In this document: piece by piece, positions 8,704 to 20,203 of the stretch
Layout: each line of letters begins with the position of its first letter
Numbering within the stretch: position 1 is the stretch's first letter
Origin: Oleiagrimonas sp. C23AA
Lineage (GTDB): Bacteria > Pseudomonadota > Gammaproteobacteria > Xanthomonadales > Rhodanobacteraceae
Assembly: GCF_011759385.1 (NCBI RefSeq)
Contig: NZ_JAARLY010000013.1
Span: forward strand, 1-64,000
Reading direction: 5' to 3'
DNA: 64,000 bases
Notes under the pieces: model-generated
Told to the model about the DNA's origin: nothing
Seen by the model: the letters and a program-made list of their open reading frames with translations, nothing else
Databases searched by the model: none
Program-made: the position numbers and the translations under genes

Positions 8704-10074
8704 TCAACCGGTCTGGCGTGCGGCCATGCGTTCGGCGAAACGGCGCGGCGCGTTCTCGAAGCCGCCATTGGACATGAACACCACATGGTCACCGGCGCGC
8801 GTCTGCGCCGCCAGCGCATTGAGCAAGGCATCGACATCGGGCGCGGCCTGAGCGCGCCCGTCCAGTGCATCGACCACCGCCTGCGCATTCCATGGAAGTT
8901 CCGCGCGCTTTAAGAACACGACGACATCGGCATCGGCCAGACTCGGCGCCAGCGCGGCGGCATGCGCTCCCTGACGCATGGAATTGGAGCGCGGCTCCAG
9001 CGCCACCAGGATGCGCGCATTACCCACCTTGGCCCGCAGCCCGGCCAGCGTGGTCGCGATCGCCGTGGGGTGATGGGCAAAGTCGTCATACACCTGCACA
9101 CCAGCGGCATCGCCGACCGGCTCCATGCGCCGACGCGCATTGCGGAACCGGGCCAGCGCCGGCAGCAGGCTGACCGGATCGACGCCGTGGGCCGCAGCCG
9201 CGGCGATGGCAGCCAGCGCGTTCATCACGTTGTGACGGCCCAGCTGCGACCAGCGCACCTGGCCCAGCACCTGGCCCTGACGCGAGACCTCGAAGGCCGA
9301 GCCATCGACTTCGATCAGGCGCGCGCGCCAGTCGCCGCGCTCGATGCCGAAGGTTTCCACCGGTGTCCAGCAGCCCATCGCCAGCACCTGGGCCAGATGC
9401 TCGTCCTCGGCGTTGACGATCAGCCGGCCGTTGCCGGGCACGGTGCGCACCAGATGATGGAACTGGCGCTGGATGGCGGCCACGTCCGGGAAGATATCGG
9501 CGTGGTCGAATTCCAGGTTGTTGAGAATGGCGATGTGCGGACGGTAGTGCACAAACTTCGAGCGCTTGTCGAAGAAGGCGGTATCGTACTCATCGGCCTC
9601 GATCACGAACGGCGCCTCGGCCTTGCCCAGCCGCGCGGACGTTTCGAAGTTGCCCGGCACACCACCAATCAGGAAACCCGGCTCGGTGCCGGCCGCCTGC
9701 ATCAGGTGCGCCAGCAGGCTGGAGGTGGTGGTCTTGCCGTGCGTGCCGGCCACCGCCATCACCTCGCGGCAGGCCAGCACCTGCTCGCCCAGCCACTGTG
9801 GACCGGAGATATAACGCAGGCGTTCGTCGAGCATGTACTCGACCGCCTCGTAACCGCGGCGCATGGCGTTGCCCACCACCACGACATCGGGCGCCGGTGT
9901 CAGCGCCGCCGCGTCGTAGCCGGTGTGAAGAGCGATACCCAGCGCCTCGAGCTGCGTGCTCATCGGCGGGTAGACGTTGGCATCGGAGCCCTCGACCTGA
10001 TGGCCCAGCTCACGCGCCAGTGCGGCGACACCGCCCATGAAGGTGCCGCAGATGCCCAGAATATGCAGTTTCAT
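8704..10074 (-). CDS. mpl: UDP-N-acetylmuramate:L-Ala-gamma-D-Glu-mesoDAP ligase (murein recycling)
   Basis: Cytosolic Mur-ligase relative that re-attaches the recycled murein tripeptide to UDP-MurNAc, bypassing MurC, MurD and MurE. The 456 residues match Mpl. Visible are the N-terminal LHILGICGTFMGGVAALARE (typical of Mpl rather than MurC), the ATP loop AVAGTHGKTTTSSLLAHLMQ, EADEYDTAFFDKRSKF, LNNLEFDHADIFPD and FRNARRRMEPVG with DDFAHHPTAIATTL. Its presence implies that the cell wall contains meso-diaminopimelate and is recycled. Confidence 0.95.
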   Translation of the reverse strand: MKLHILGICGTFMGGVAALARELGHQVEGSDANVYPPMSTQLEALGIALHTGYDAAALTPAPDVVVVGNAMRRGYEAVEYMLDERLRYISGPQWLGEQVLACREVMAVAGTHGKTTTSSLLAHLMQAAGTEPGFLIGGVPGNFETSARLGKAEAPFVIEADEYDTAFFDKRSKFVHYRPHIAILNNLEFDHADIFPDVAAIQRQFHHLVRTVPGNGRLIVNAEDEHLAQVLAMGCWTPVETFGIERGDWRARLIEVDGSAFEVSRQGQVLGQVRWSQLGRHNVMNALAAIAAAAAHGVDPVSLLPALARFRNARRRMEPVGDAAGVQVYDDFAHHPTAIATTLAGLRAKVGNARILVALEPRSNSMRQGAHAAALAPSLADADVVVFLKRAELPWNAQAVVDALDGRAQAAPDVDALLNALAAQTRAGDHVVFMSNGGFENAPRRFAERMAARQTG

Positions 10075-10147
10075 GGCGCTTGCCGCTCAAGGCACCGCGC
10101 CGTTGCGGCGCGGGCCATGTGAAATCAGTTGCAGAAAATGCCGTCGA

Positions 10148-10732
10148 TCAGCTGTCGGCCGGCACACGCGCCGAACCCAGCGCGGCAAGAATGCGCTGGG
10201 AAACCTCGTCCAGCGGACCGACGCCATCGACCACCTTCAGCGTGCCACGCTCGGCGTACCAGTCGGCGACCGGCGCGGTCTGCTCGGCGTACACACCAAG
10301 GCGCTTGCGCACCACGTCCGGGTTGTCGTCGGCGCGGCCCTGCGCCTTGAAGCGAATTTCGCAGCGACCGACGATTTCCTCGGCCGGCACTTCCAGCTTG
10401 ACTACCGCGTCCAGCGGCTGCTCGATACGCTCGAGCAAGCCATTGAGCGCCTCGACCTGGGCCAGGTTGCGCGGATAGCCATCCAGAATGAAGCCGTTGC
10501 GTGCATCGTCCTGGGACAGGCGCTCTTCGAGCATGCCCAGCATGATGTCGTCGGACACCAGCTGGCCGGCATCCATCACCGCCTTGGCCTTCTGGCCCAG
10601 CGGCGTGCCGGCAGCCACGGCCGCGCGCAGCAAGTCACCGGTGGAGATGTGCGGCACATCCAGTTCCGACTTCAGTCGGGCAGCCTGGGTGCCCTTGCCC
10701 GAGCCGGGCGCACCTAGTAGCACAAGTCGCAT
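10148..10732 (-). CDS. adk: Adenylate kinase (short type)
   Basis: Interconverts ATP + AMP and 2 ADP. P-loop GAPGSGKGT at residues 7-15, then the AMP-site STGDLLRAAV, and GFILDGYPRNLAQVEAL. At 194 residues it lacks the zinc/LID insertion of long adenylate kinases, the short variant also usual in Xanthomonas. The start at 10732 puts MRLVLLGAPGSGKGT at the N-terminus with GGAGCG just upstream. It lies downstream of the pfp intergenic region, on the opposite strand, 73 bases upstream of mpl. Confidence 0.96.
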   Translation of the reverse strand: MRLVLLGAPGSGKGTQAARLKSELDVPHISTGDLLRAAVAAGTPLGQKAKAVMDAGQLVSDDIMLGMLEERLSQDDARNGFILDGYPRNLAQVEALNGLLERIEQPLDAVVKLEVPAEEIVGRCEIRFKAQGRADDNPDVVRKRLGVYAEQTAPVADWYAERGTLKVVDGVGPLDEVSQRILAALGSARVPADS

Positions 10733-10946
10733 ATCGCTCCACAATGTCTGCGGCTTACGGCGGGAATCGCCATAGGCCGGTAGACTTCCAGGAAATGGGT
10801 TTCAAAGTAGCCGCTGGCGCCCCGCCAGTCAAACCAGAAAATTGACGCTGTGGCGCTAGGGCACTGTCGCAGCTGGCATTTCATAGAGTACGCCGGCGCA
10901 TGGTGTGGCCGGTTGGCGATCACGAAACACCGGGGAGGAGGAAGCC

Positions 10947-12203
10947 ATGAGCAAGGGCAAGTTGCTGTACGCGCAATCGGGCGGCGTCACGGCGGTGATC
11001 AACGCCACCGCCTCGGCCGTGATCGAAACGGCCCGCACGAACGGTGTAAGGGTCTACGCCGCCCGCAACGGCATCCTGGGCGCGCTGCGCGAAGACCTGA
11101 TCGATACCTCGAAAGAACCCATTCGCGCCATCCGCGCGCTGGCACACACGCCCGGCGGCGCATTTGGCTCATGCCGTTACAAATTGCGCGACCTGGATAG
11201 CCAGCGCGCCGAGTACGAGCGCCTGATCGAGGTGCTGCGCGCGCACGATATCCGCTACTTCCTCTACAACGGTGGCAACGACTCGGCCGACACCGCGCTG
11301 AAGCTCTCCAAGATCAGCCAGACGCTGGGCTATGAGCTCACTGCTGTGGGCATACCCAAGACCGTGGACAACGACCTGGCCGTCACCGACTGCTGCCCGG
11401 GCTTCGGCTCGGTGGCCAAGTACACCGCGCTGGCCGTGCGCGAGGCCAGCCTGGATGTGGCCTCGATGGCCGACACCTCGACCAAGGTATTCATTCTGGA
11501 AGTGATGGGTCGTCACGCCGGCTGGATTGCCGCTGCCGCGGGTTTGGCCGGTGACCAAGCCGACGCACCACCGCATGTGATCCTGTTCCCCGAAAGGCGC
11601 TTGGACGAGGCCGCGTTCCTGGCCAAGGTCAAAACCACGGTCGAGCGCGTGGGCTACTGCACCGTGGTGGCCTCCGAGGGCGTGCGCGATGGCGAGGGAC
11701 GTTTCCTGGCCGAAGGCGGCAGCCGCGATGCGTTCGGGCATGCGCAACTGGGCGGCGTGGCGCCGGTGCTGGCATCACTGATCAAGGAAAAGCTCGGCTA
11801 CAAGTACCACTGGGCACTGCCCGACTATCTGCAACGCTCGGCACGCCACATCGCCTCGGCCACCGATCTGGAACAGGCCAAGGCGGTTGGCCGCGCTGCC
11901 GTCGACTACGCGCTGGCCGGCCGCAACGCGCACATGCCGGTAATCGTACGCAGCAGCGATGCGCCCTATCGCTGGAAGATCGAACCGGCGCCGCTGGCCA
12001 AAATCGCCAATCGCGAAAAGAAGATGCCCGCCGGCTTCATCCGCCGCGATGGCTTTGGCATCACCGCCGCCGCGCGACGCTACCTGGCGCCATTGATCCA
12101 GGGCGAGGCCTTCCCACCCTTCGGCAAGAACGGTCTGCCCGAGTACGTCACGCTGAAAAACGTGGCCGTGCCGCGCAAGCTGCAGGACTGGCACGCTTCT
12201 TGA
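10947..12203 (+). CDS. pfp: Pyrophosphate-dependent 6-phosphofructokinase
   Basis: Phosphorylates fructose 6-phosphate, reversibly, with pyrophosphate as donor. The 418 residues contain [49 protein letters not shown] and [12 protein letters not shown]. Asp in GGND, where ATP enzymes carry Gly (GGDG), and lysine in PKTVDND are the features separating PPi from ATP enzymes. The start at 10947 has a clear GGAGGAGG upstream. The proton-pumping pyrophosphatase gene follows after 100 bases, the pairing known from Methylococcus, so glycolytic flux and membrane energy may exchange pyrophosphate here. PPi specificity is inferred from motifs. Confidence 0.9.
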   Translation: MSKGKLLYAQSGGVTAVINATASAVIETARTNGVRVYAARNGILGALREDLIDTSKEPIRAIRALAHTPGGAFGSCRYKLRDLDSQRAEYERLIEVLRAHDIRYFLYNGGNDSADTALKLSKISQTLGYELTAVGIPKTVDNDLAVTDCCPGFGSVAKYTALAVREASLDVASMADTSTKVFILEVMGRHAGWIAAAAGLAGDQADAPPHVILFPERRLDEAAFLAKVKTTVERVGYCTVVASEGVRDGEGRFLAEGGSRDAFGHAQLGGVAPVLASLIKEKLGYKYHWALPDYLQRSARHIASATDLEQAKAVGRAAVDYALAGRNAHMPVIVRSSDAPYRWKIEPAPLAKIANREKKMPAGFIRRDGFGITAAARRYLAPLIQGEAFPPFGKNGLPEYVTLKNVAVPRKLQDWHAS

Positions 12204-12303
12204 GCGACATCAACGCGTTGCGGCGCACAAAGGCTCACGCTGTGATCCGTGCCTATACTCAGGGCACCCGCTAGCCGGTGGGTCACAACATGGGGAGGCT
12301 CCG

Positions 12304-14337
<2,034 letters not shown>

Positions 14338-14424
14338 CGGACAGCCGCCAGGTCATCACCCAAGCCATCGGCCCATAGACAAGCGGCCGGTGGCTTTGGC
14401 ATAGAAGAACCTTCACCCTGGGGG

Positions 14425-16554
14425 ATGAAATCCATGCACCGATCGTTTGCCTGCGCCGCGCTGGCGGGTTTGCTGCTTGCCGCGCCGCTGCACTTTGCCT
14501 TTGCCAAGACGTCCACGATGACCGATACCGCCAACACCGATCCTTATTTGTGGCTGGAGAAGATCCACGCCAAGCGCTCGATGGACTGGGTGCACAGGGA
14601 AAACGCCCGCACTGCCAAGCGCTTTGCCGACACCGCCGATTTCCAGCACACCGAGCAGCAGATTCTGGAAGTGCTCGATTCGGATGCGCGCATTCCCTAT
14701 GTGAGCCGGCGCGGCCAGTACCTGTACAACTTCTGGCGCGACAAGCAGCACCCGCGCGGACTGTGGCGGCGCACCACGCTGGCCGACTACGAAAGCGCGC
14801 AGCCCAAGTGGCAGGTGCTGATCGACGTCGATGCGCTGGGCAAGGCCGAAGGCAAGAAGTGGGTATTCAAGGGCGCGCAGTGCCTTGAGCCGGACTACAA
14901 CCGCTGCCTGGTGTCGCTGTCGCCCGACGGCGGCGATGCGGTCACCGTGCGCGAGTTCGATGTCGCCACGCGCCAGTTCGTCAAGGATGGCTTCGAACTG
15001 CCCACGGCCAAGAGCCAGGTCGACTGGATCGACAAGGACCACATCTACGTCGGCACCGATTTCGGCCCCGGCTCGATGACCGAATCCAGTTATCCGCGCA
15101 TCGCCAAGATCTGGACACGCGGCACGCCGTTGGCCGATGCCAAGACCGTGTACGAGGGCAAGCCCACAGACCTTGCCGTCAGTGCCATGCATGACCGCAC
15201 GCCCGGCTTCGAGCGCGACTTTGTCGAGGTGGCCAAGGACTTCTTCCACGCGCAGATGTACCAGCTCAAGGATGGCCAGCGCATCCGCGTGCCCATTCCC
15301 GACGACGCCCAGGCCGCGCCGCATCGCCAGTGGCTGCTGATCGAGCTGCGCTCGGACTGGACGGTGAACGGCAAAACCTACCCGGGTGGCTCGCTGCTGG
15401 CCACGCACTTTGATGCCTTCATGGCCGGCCACGGCACCCTGGTGCCGTTGTTCACGCCCGATGCGCACACCTCGCTGGCGTCCTACAGCTGGACGCGTCA
15501 TCACCTGATTGTGGACACGCTGCACGACGTCAAAAGCCAGCTGGAAATCCTGACGCCGACCGACGAAGGCGACTGGAAACGCCAGGCCATGCCGGGCGCT
15601 CCGGCCATGAGCACGGTCAGCGTGGTCGACACCGATCCGGACCACAGCGACGAATACTGGCTGTCGGTGACCGGCTTTTTGACCCCTTCCAGCCTGCAGC
15701 GCGGCGTCATCGGCGAGCAGCCGGCCAAGACGCTCAAGCACGAGCCGGCCTTTTTCGACGCTGGCAAGTACTCCGTCAGCCAGCACTTTGCCACCTCCAA
15801 GGACGGCACCCGTGTGCCCTACTTCGAGATTGCGCCCAGGGGCATCAAGCACGATGGCAGCCATCGCACCCTGCTGTACGGCTATGGCGGCTTCGAGATT
15901 TCGCTGGAGCCGCATTACTCGGGCAGTATCGGCCGCGCCTGGCTCAGCCGTGGCGGCGTGTACGTGGTCGCCAACATCCGCGGTGGCGGCGAATACGGCC
16001 CGCGCTGGCACCAGGCTGCGCTCAAGGCCAACCGTCCCAAGGCCTACCAGGACTTTGCCGCGGTGGCCCAAGACCTGATCCATCGCGGCGTCACCTCGGC
16101 CAAGCACCTGGGCGCCGAGGGCGGCAGCAACGGCGGCCTGCTGATGGGCAACATGCTCACCACTTATCCGCAGCTGTTCGGCGGCATCGTCTGTGAAGTG
16201 CCGCTGCTGGACATGAAGCGCTACACGCATCTGTCGGCCGGCGCTTCCTGGATTGCCGAATACGGCGACCCGGACAAACCGGACCAGTGGGCCTATATCA
16301 AGACCTTCTCGCCCTACCAGAACGTGAAGGCCGGCCAGGCCTATCCGCCGATCCTGTTCTACACCGCCACCAGCGACGATCGCGTCGGCCCGGTACAGGC
16401 GCGCAAGATGGCCGCCAAGATGCAGGCCATGGGCTACAGCCAAGCCTGGTTCTACGAAAATACCGAGGGGGGCCACGGCGCGGCAGCCGACAACAGGCAG
16501 TCGGCATTCATGCACGCTCTGGCATACACGTTCCTCTGGGATCAACTGAAATAA
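14425..16554 (+). CDS. Prolyl oligopeptidase (S9A) with signal peptide
   Basis: A 709-residue serine peptidase that cleaves short peptides after proline. Residues 1-27 look like a signal peptide (MKSMHRSF, then a hydrophobic run ending AFA), so it should work in the periplasm or be secreted. The N-terminal beta-propeller region (DPYLWLEKIHAKRSMDWV) precedes the alpha/beta-hydrolase domain with GYGGFEISLEP, the nucleophile Ser568 in GGSNGGLLMG, Asp651 in TSDDRVGP and His684 in EGGHGAA. A prolyl-4-hydroxylase-like gene follows after a short hairpin, a suggestive but unproven proline-related pairing. Confidence 0.93.
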   Translation: MKSMHRSFACAALAGLLLAAPLHFAFAKTSTMTDTANTDPYLWLEKIHAKRSMDWVHRENARTAKRFADTADFQHTEQQILEVLDSDARIPYVSRRGQYLYNFWRDKQHPRGLWRRTTLADYESAQPKWQVLIDVDALGKAEGKKWVFKGAQCLEPDYNRCLVSLSPDGGDAVTVREFDVATRQFVKDGFELPTAKSQVDWIDKDHIYVGTDFGPGSMTESSYPRIAKIWTRGTPLADAKTVYEGKPTDLAVSAMHDRTPGFERDFVEVAKDFFHAQMYQLKDGQRIRVPIPDDAQAAPHRQWLLIELRSDWTVNGKTYPGGSLLATHFDAFMAGHGTLVPLFTPDAHTSLASYSWTRHHLIVDTLHDVKSQLEILTPTDEGDWKRQAMPGAPAMSTVSVVDTDPDHSDEYWLSVTGFLTPSSLQRGVIGEQPAKTLKHEPAFFDAGKYSVSQHFATSKDGTRVPYFEIAPRGIKHDGSHRTLLYGYGGFEISLEPHYSGSIGRAWLSRGGVYVVANIRGGGEYGPRWHQAALKANRPKAYQDFAAVAQDLIHRGVTSAKHLGAEGGSNGGLLMGNMLTTYPQLFGGIVCEVPLLDMKRYTHLSAGASWIAEYGDPDKPDQWAYIKTFSPYQNVKAGQAYPPILFYTATSDDRVGPVQARKMAAKMQAMGYSQAWFYENTEGGHGAAADNRQSAFMHALAYTFLWDQLK

Positions 16555-16563
16555 TCGCCATCG

Positions 16564-16592
16564 GGACGCGGCCGACCTATCCGGCCGCGTCC
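16564..16592. other. Perfect 11-bp hairpin between genes, no T-run
   Basis: GGACGCGGCCG (16564-16574) pairs exactly with 16582-16592 around the 7-base loop ACCTATC. It lies between the oligopeptidase stop and the next ATG. There is no U-tract, so classical intrinsic termination is unlikely; mRNA end protection or Rho-assisted termination is possible. Confidence 0.6.
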
Positions 16593-16617
16593 ACGCACGG
16601 CCCGACTCAAGAGAGAC

Positions 16618-17475
16618 ATGAGCAAGCGAAAACACGCCCCGATCACACCGCAAGTGGCCATCACGCCGGAGCTGCGCGACTGGATCCTCGGCTCGGCCCG
16701 CTCCGGCGTCGATATCGCCGGCATGCTGCACCTGATGCGCAACGCCGGCTACGCCGAAGGCCAGGCCAAGCGCATTCTGTCCAAGGTGCTCGACCGCCCC
16801 GGCCTGGGCATGGACCTGTCATTCAAAGGTGCCTCCGGCGCACGCACCAAGCACCCGACGCCACCGTTCGTCGAGGTCGACGGACGCCAGGTGAACGTAT
16901 CGGTAGCGGTGGAAACGCCGATCATTCGCGTGCTGGACAACCTGCTCTCCGATGAGGAATGCGATGCGCTGATCGAGCAATCGCGACCACGCATGCAGCG
17001 CGCCCTCACGCTGGATGCCGAGGGCCGCCAGCAGCTCGATCCGCGCCGCACCAACAACGGCATGTTCTTCAATCTGGGCGAAACCGAACTGCTCGAACGC
17101 ATCGAGCAGCGCATCGCCGAGCTGGTGGAACTGCCGGTCTCGCACGGCGAGGGCATGCAGATTCTCAACTACCAGCGCCACCAGCAATACGAGCCGCACT
17201 GGGACTGGTTCGATCCCAAGCAGCAGGGTTTTTCGCAGGTGACCGCGCACGGCGGGCAACGCGTGGCCAGCATCATCATGTACCTCAATACGCCGACGCG
17301 TGGCGGCGGTACGCATTTTCCGCACGTCGATCTGACCGTCACCGCACGTCGCGGCTCGGCTGTCTACTTCGCCTACGAGGGTGGCGACAAGCCATCGCTG
17401 CATGCCGGATTGCCGGTGCTGGAAGGCGAAAAATGGATCGCCACCAAGTGGTTGCGTGAGCGCCCGTATATCTGA
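16618..17475 (+). CDS. 2OG-Fe(II) oxygenase, prolyl 4-hydroxylase type
   Basis: A 285-residue non-heme iron dioxygenase of the P4Hc family. The iron ligands His194 and Asp196 (EPHWDWFDP) and His262 (SLHAGLPV), plus the 2-oxoglutarate-binding Lys272 (GEKWIATKW), are all present, so it should be active. The first 90 residues contain a helical segment (LRDWILGSARSGVDIAGML) outside the catalytic core. No signal peptide is visible, so it is probably cytosolic. Bacterial relatives hydroxylate proline in proteins or peptides; the substrate here is unknown. Confidence 0.92.
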   Translation: MSKRKHAPITPQVAITPELRDWILGSARSGVDIAGMLHLMRNAGYAEGQAKRILSKVLDRPGLGMDLSFKGASGARTKHPTPPFVEVDGRQVNVSVAVETPIIRVLDNLLSDEECDALIEQSRPRMQRALTLDAEGRQQLDPRRTNNGMFFNLGETELLERIEQRIAELVELPVSHGEGMQILNYQRHQQYEPHWDWFDPKQQGFSQVTAHGGQRVASIIMYLNTPTRGGGTHFPHVDLTVTARRGSAVYFAYEGGDKPSLHAGLPVLEGEKWIATKWLRERPYI

Positions 17476-17573
17476 ACCGGCATAACCGGCCGGGCCCAGG
17501 CGTGCTGCGGTGCAGCGGCATTTGGCGTATCCTTCGCGTTTTCCAAAATTCGAAGTTGAAGGAGTACAGCTCC

Positions 17574-18107
17574 ATGGGTCTGGACCTGGTAAGCGCTGGT
17601 CGCGACGTGCCGAACGACATCAATGTCGTTATCGAAATCCCCAAGGATGCCGAACCGGTCAAGTACGAAGTGGACAAGGAAAGCGGTTCCATCTTCGTCG
17701 ATCGCATCCTGTCCACGCCGATGCGCTATCCGTGCAACTACGGCTACGTGCCGCAGACGCTGGGCGGCGACGGCGACCCGCTGGACGCGCTGGTGATCCT
17801 GCCGCTGCCGCTGGTGCCCGGCGCGGTAATCCGCTGCCGTCCGGTGGGCATGCTGCGCATGACCGATGAGGCCGGCTCGGACGAGAAGCTGGTGGTGGTG
17901 CCCAACGCCAAGACCTTCGCCGGCTACGCGCACATCGAAACCATGGATCAGGTCTCCAACCACTGGATGGAGCGCATCGGTCACTTTTTCGAGCACTACA
18001 AGGATCTCGAGAAAGGCAAGTGGGTCAAGATCGAGGGCTGGGTCGGTGCCGAAGAGGCCATTGCCGAGATCCATGCTGGCATCGAGCGCTACAAGAACGG
18101 CGCCTGA
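17574..18107 (+). CDS. ppa: Inorganic pyrophosphatase, soluble family I
   Basis: Hydrolyses pyrophosphate to phosphate in the cytosol. The 177 residues match bacterial family I. Visible are EIPKDAEPVKYEVDKESG, RYPCNYGYVPQTLGGDGDPLDALVI (the aspartate-rich metal site) and EHYKDLEKGKWVKIEGW near the C-terminus. AAGGAG stands 8 bases before the ATG at 17574; the open frame extends upstream without homology. A strong intrinsic terminator follows. It competes for pyrophosphate with the PPi-phosphofructokinase and the proton pump encoded upstream. Confidence 0.97.
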   Translation: MGLDLVSAGRDVPNDINVVIEIPKDAEPVKYEVDKESGSIFVDRILSTPMRYPCNYGYVPQTLGGDGDPLDALVILPLPLVPGAVIRCRPVGMLRMTDEAGSDEKLVVVPNAKTFAGYAHIETMDQVSNHWMERIGHFFEHYKDLEKGKWVKIEGWVGAEEAIAEIHAGIERYKNGA

Positions 18108-18135
18108 CGCGGTCTGTCATTCAAAACGCGCAAAT

Positions 18136-18169
18136 AAGGCCGGGCCACCCCAGTGCGCCCGGCCTTTTT
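18136..18169 (+). terminator. Intrinsic terminator after ppa
   Basis: A GC-rich stem AGGCCGGGC pairs with GCCCGGCCT across a short loop and is followed by a T-run (18164-18168). The convergent DUF2333 gene ends at 18183, but the A-rich stretch on the other side is short, so it mainly serves ppa. Confidence 0.88.
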
Positions 18170-18182
18170 CGTGATGGGAAAA

Positions 18183-19232
18183 TCAGCCGCGACGCAACAG
18201 TTCGCGCAGATCGATCAGTGCGGCATTGGCTCGCGAGATGTAATTGGCCATCACCAGAGAGTGATTGGCAAACAGGCCGAAAGGCGAGCCGTTGAGCACC
18301 ACCGGACTGCCCAGCGGGTGCTGCGCCTCCTCCAGCTCGCGGATCACCTGGTCCAGGCTGATGCGCGCCTGCTTGTCGCGCAGCACCGGCGCAAAATCGT
18401 GCCGGAAAGCCTTCAATTGCACCAGCAGCGCCCAGGTGTAGCCGCGCGCTTCGTAGAAGTTGTCGTCAATCTGACTCCAAGGCGTTTTCACCCGTTGCTC
18501 CCGGGTATCGGCTGCATCGGCGCCGGCCATGGCTGGTGCCGATGTCGACGCACTCGGCGGTGCTCCATTGCCCGGGCTCTCGTCCAGCCGGATCTGGCCG
18601 ACACTGGCCGAAAGCCGCTGCGACAGCGAGCCCAATCGCGAGGAAGCCACCTGCAGGTAATCGGCCAGATTGTCAGCCCGCGCGTAGAAGTTGGCATCGC
18701 CATCGTGCCCGTCGGTCAGACGCTTGAGGTAGGCACGCAGGTGATCGACCGCCTTGCCATACTGGCTTTCCGAACTGGGCAGCAGCCAGCGATTGTTGGG
18801 GCTGGACAGCAGCGGGTCGGCCTTGGCCAGATCGGCGTCTTCGGTCGACTGCGCCTGCGAGCGTGAGAAATCGTTGCGCATGGCGCGCACCAGATCGCGC
18901 GAGGCCGTCAGGACGCCATATTCCCAGTGCGGCACATTGTCCATGAACACGCCGGGGGGCAGCACATCATTGCTCAGATAGCCGCCGCGCTTGTCCAGCA
19001 GCGTGTCGACCGAATGCATCAGCGTGATCGTGGTCTCCGCACCGGGCACGGCGTGCGCGTGCATGTCGGCAAGCGTAGTGCGGGTCACCTGGTCAGGGGC
19101 GAAGGGTGAAGGCTCGGTATCCCACCACCACATCATGGCCAGTACCAGCACCACCATTACGGCCAGCACGGCGCCCAGGCCCCAACCCCAGCGGGCGCGG
19201 TGAGTGCCGGAAGCAGAAGAAGGCGTCATCAT
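18183..19232 (-). CDS. DUF2333 family membrane-anchored protein
   Basis: A 349-residue protein with an N-terminal membrane anchor (hydrophobic run at about residues 17-36, ending MMWWWDTEPSPF) and a large, mostly helical soluble part, probably periplasmic. It resembles the DUF2333 family of Gammaproteobacteria; FDP/QVTRTTLADMHAHAVPG-like and WSQIDDNFYEARGYTWALL segments support this. Function is unknown. Two ATGs lie in tandem at 19232 and 19229, with GGGGAA upstream. An insertion rich in Ala, Ser and Pro sits in the middle. It is downstream of the ferritin-like gene on the same strand. Confidence 0.75.
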   Translation of the reverse strand: MMTPSSASGTHRARWGWGLGAVLAVMVVLVLAMMWWWDTEPSPFAPDQVTRTTLADMHAHAVPGAETTITLMHSVDTLLDKRGGYLSNDVLPPGVFMDNVPHWEYGVLTASRDLVRAMRNDFSRSQAQSTEDADLAKADPLLSSPNNRWLLPSSESQYGKAVDHLRAYLKRLTDGHDGDANFYARADNLADYLQVASSRLGSLSQRLSASVGQIRLDESPGNGAPPSASTSAPAMAGADAADTREQRVKTPWSQIDDNFYEARGYTWALLVQLKAFRHDFAPVLRDKQARISLDQVIRELEEAQHPLGSPVVLNGSPFGLFANHSLVMANYISRANAALIDLRELLRRG

Positions 19233-19265
19233 CGTTCCCCAGCAACGAGCGTGGTCCCAGCATAC

Positions 19266-19312
19266 ACCGGCCCCGGCAGCGTCCATCACGGATGGCGCCT
19301 ACCGGGGCCGGT
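19266..19312. repeat. 11-bp inverted repeat with nested hairpin
   Basis: ACCGGCCCCGG (19266-19276) is the exact reverse complement of 19302-19312, and the 25-base spacer contains a further small hairpin (CCATC...GATGG). It lies between the ferritin-like gene and the DUF2333 gene. There is no T-run on either strand, so its role is unclear. Confidence 0.6.
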
Positions 19313-19362
19313 AACGGGCGTATCGGCCGATGGCGCCCGCCGGGACGCCTTGGCTCCAGGCC

Positions 19363-20061
19363 TCAGCGGGTGGCTTTTTTCACCACCTTGCTGGCCGTCT
19401 TCTTGCTCGCCTTTTTCGCAGCTTTTTGAGCCGGGGCCTTCTTCACCGCCTTTTTGGCGGCCTTCTTGGCCGGCGCCTTCTTGGCGGCGCCACGCGCAGG
19501 AGCCGATTTGGCCGGCTCACCCTTCTTGCCCAGCTGTTCGAGCAGCGTGGACATATCTTCGGCGTGCTCTTCCTCCTGCCCCAGGATGTCTTCCATCAAC
19601 CGGCGCGTGGTCGGATCGTCATTGCCCAGGTACTGCACGATCTCGCGATAGCTGTCGATGGCAATGCGTTCGGCGACCAGGTTCTCCTTGATCATGTCGA
19701 CCAGGTCTTCACCTTCGACGTAATCGGAGTGACTGCGCGTGAGCAGGCCCTCGGGCGAGAAATTGGGCGTGCCCTCGAGCTGGGTGATGCGCTCGGCGAT
19801 GCGATCGGCATGCGCCTGCTCTTCCTGCGCATGCTGCAGGAACTCGGCGGCCACGCTCTGCGCGTGAATGCCCGCGGCCATGTAGTGGTGGTACTTGTAG
19901 CGAAGCACGCACACGATCTCGGTGGCCAGCGCCTCGTTGAGAATCTTGATGACCGTCTCACGATCGGCCTGGTAGCCATCGGTGACCGCGCCGCGCTCGA
20001 TGTGCTCGCGGGCACGACGTCGGATGGTCTGGATATCGGTTAGGAACGGCTTCGCCGCCAT
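19363..20061 (-). CDS. Ferritin-like (bacterioferritin-type) protein with histone H1-like tail
   Basis: A 232-residue protein in two parts. Residues 1-165 form a four-helix ferritin-like domain with the carboxylate/histidine pattern NEALATEIVCVLRYKYHHYM, EFLQHAQEEQAHADRIAERI, ENLVAERIAIDSYREIV and ILGQEEEHAEDM, as in bacterioferritin/Dps-like iron proteins. The last 60 residues are almost only Lys, Ala and Pro (AAKKAPAKKAAKKAVKK repeated), like histone H1 or AlgP tails, and would bind DNA. The start at 20061 follows GAGGAGG. Inferred role: nucleoid-associated iron storage or oxidative protection. Confidence 0.88.
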   Translation of the reverse strand: MAAKPFLTDIQTIRRRAREHIERGAVTDGYQADRETVIKILNEALATEIVCVLRYKYHHYMAAGIHAQSVAAEFLQHAQEEQAHADRIAERITQLEGTPNFSPEGLLTRSHSDYVEGEDLVDMIKENLVAERIAIDSYREIVQYLGNDDPTTRRLMEDILGQEEEHAEDMSTLLEQLGKKGEPAKSAPARGAAKKAPAKKAAKKAVKKAPAQKAAKKASKKTASKVVKKATR

Positions 20062-20203
20062 GGCCTGCCTCCTCGGTGCGAGTGGGTGGGTATGCATGGA
20101 CTTTGTCGGTCAAGCGCCGTCAAAGCGTCGACACCCATCATAGGCAGGCCAAGGCAAACAAACGTGAACGGCGCCTTGCGCCGCGTGCGAGCGTCGGTGC
20201 CGA

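Noticed and set aside
16564..16592. Hairpin after the oligopeptidase as an intrinsic terminator
   Set aside because: The stem is perfect but no T-run follows, so it was listed as a hairpin only.
14413..16731. A 772-codon open frame on the minus strand
   Set aside because: It is the antisense of the prolyl oligopeptidase gene, caused by high GC at third codon positions; the product is an Arg/Gly/His-rich sequence without motifs.
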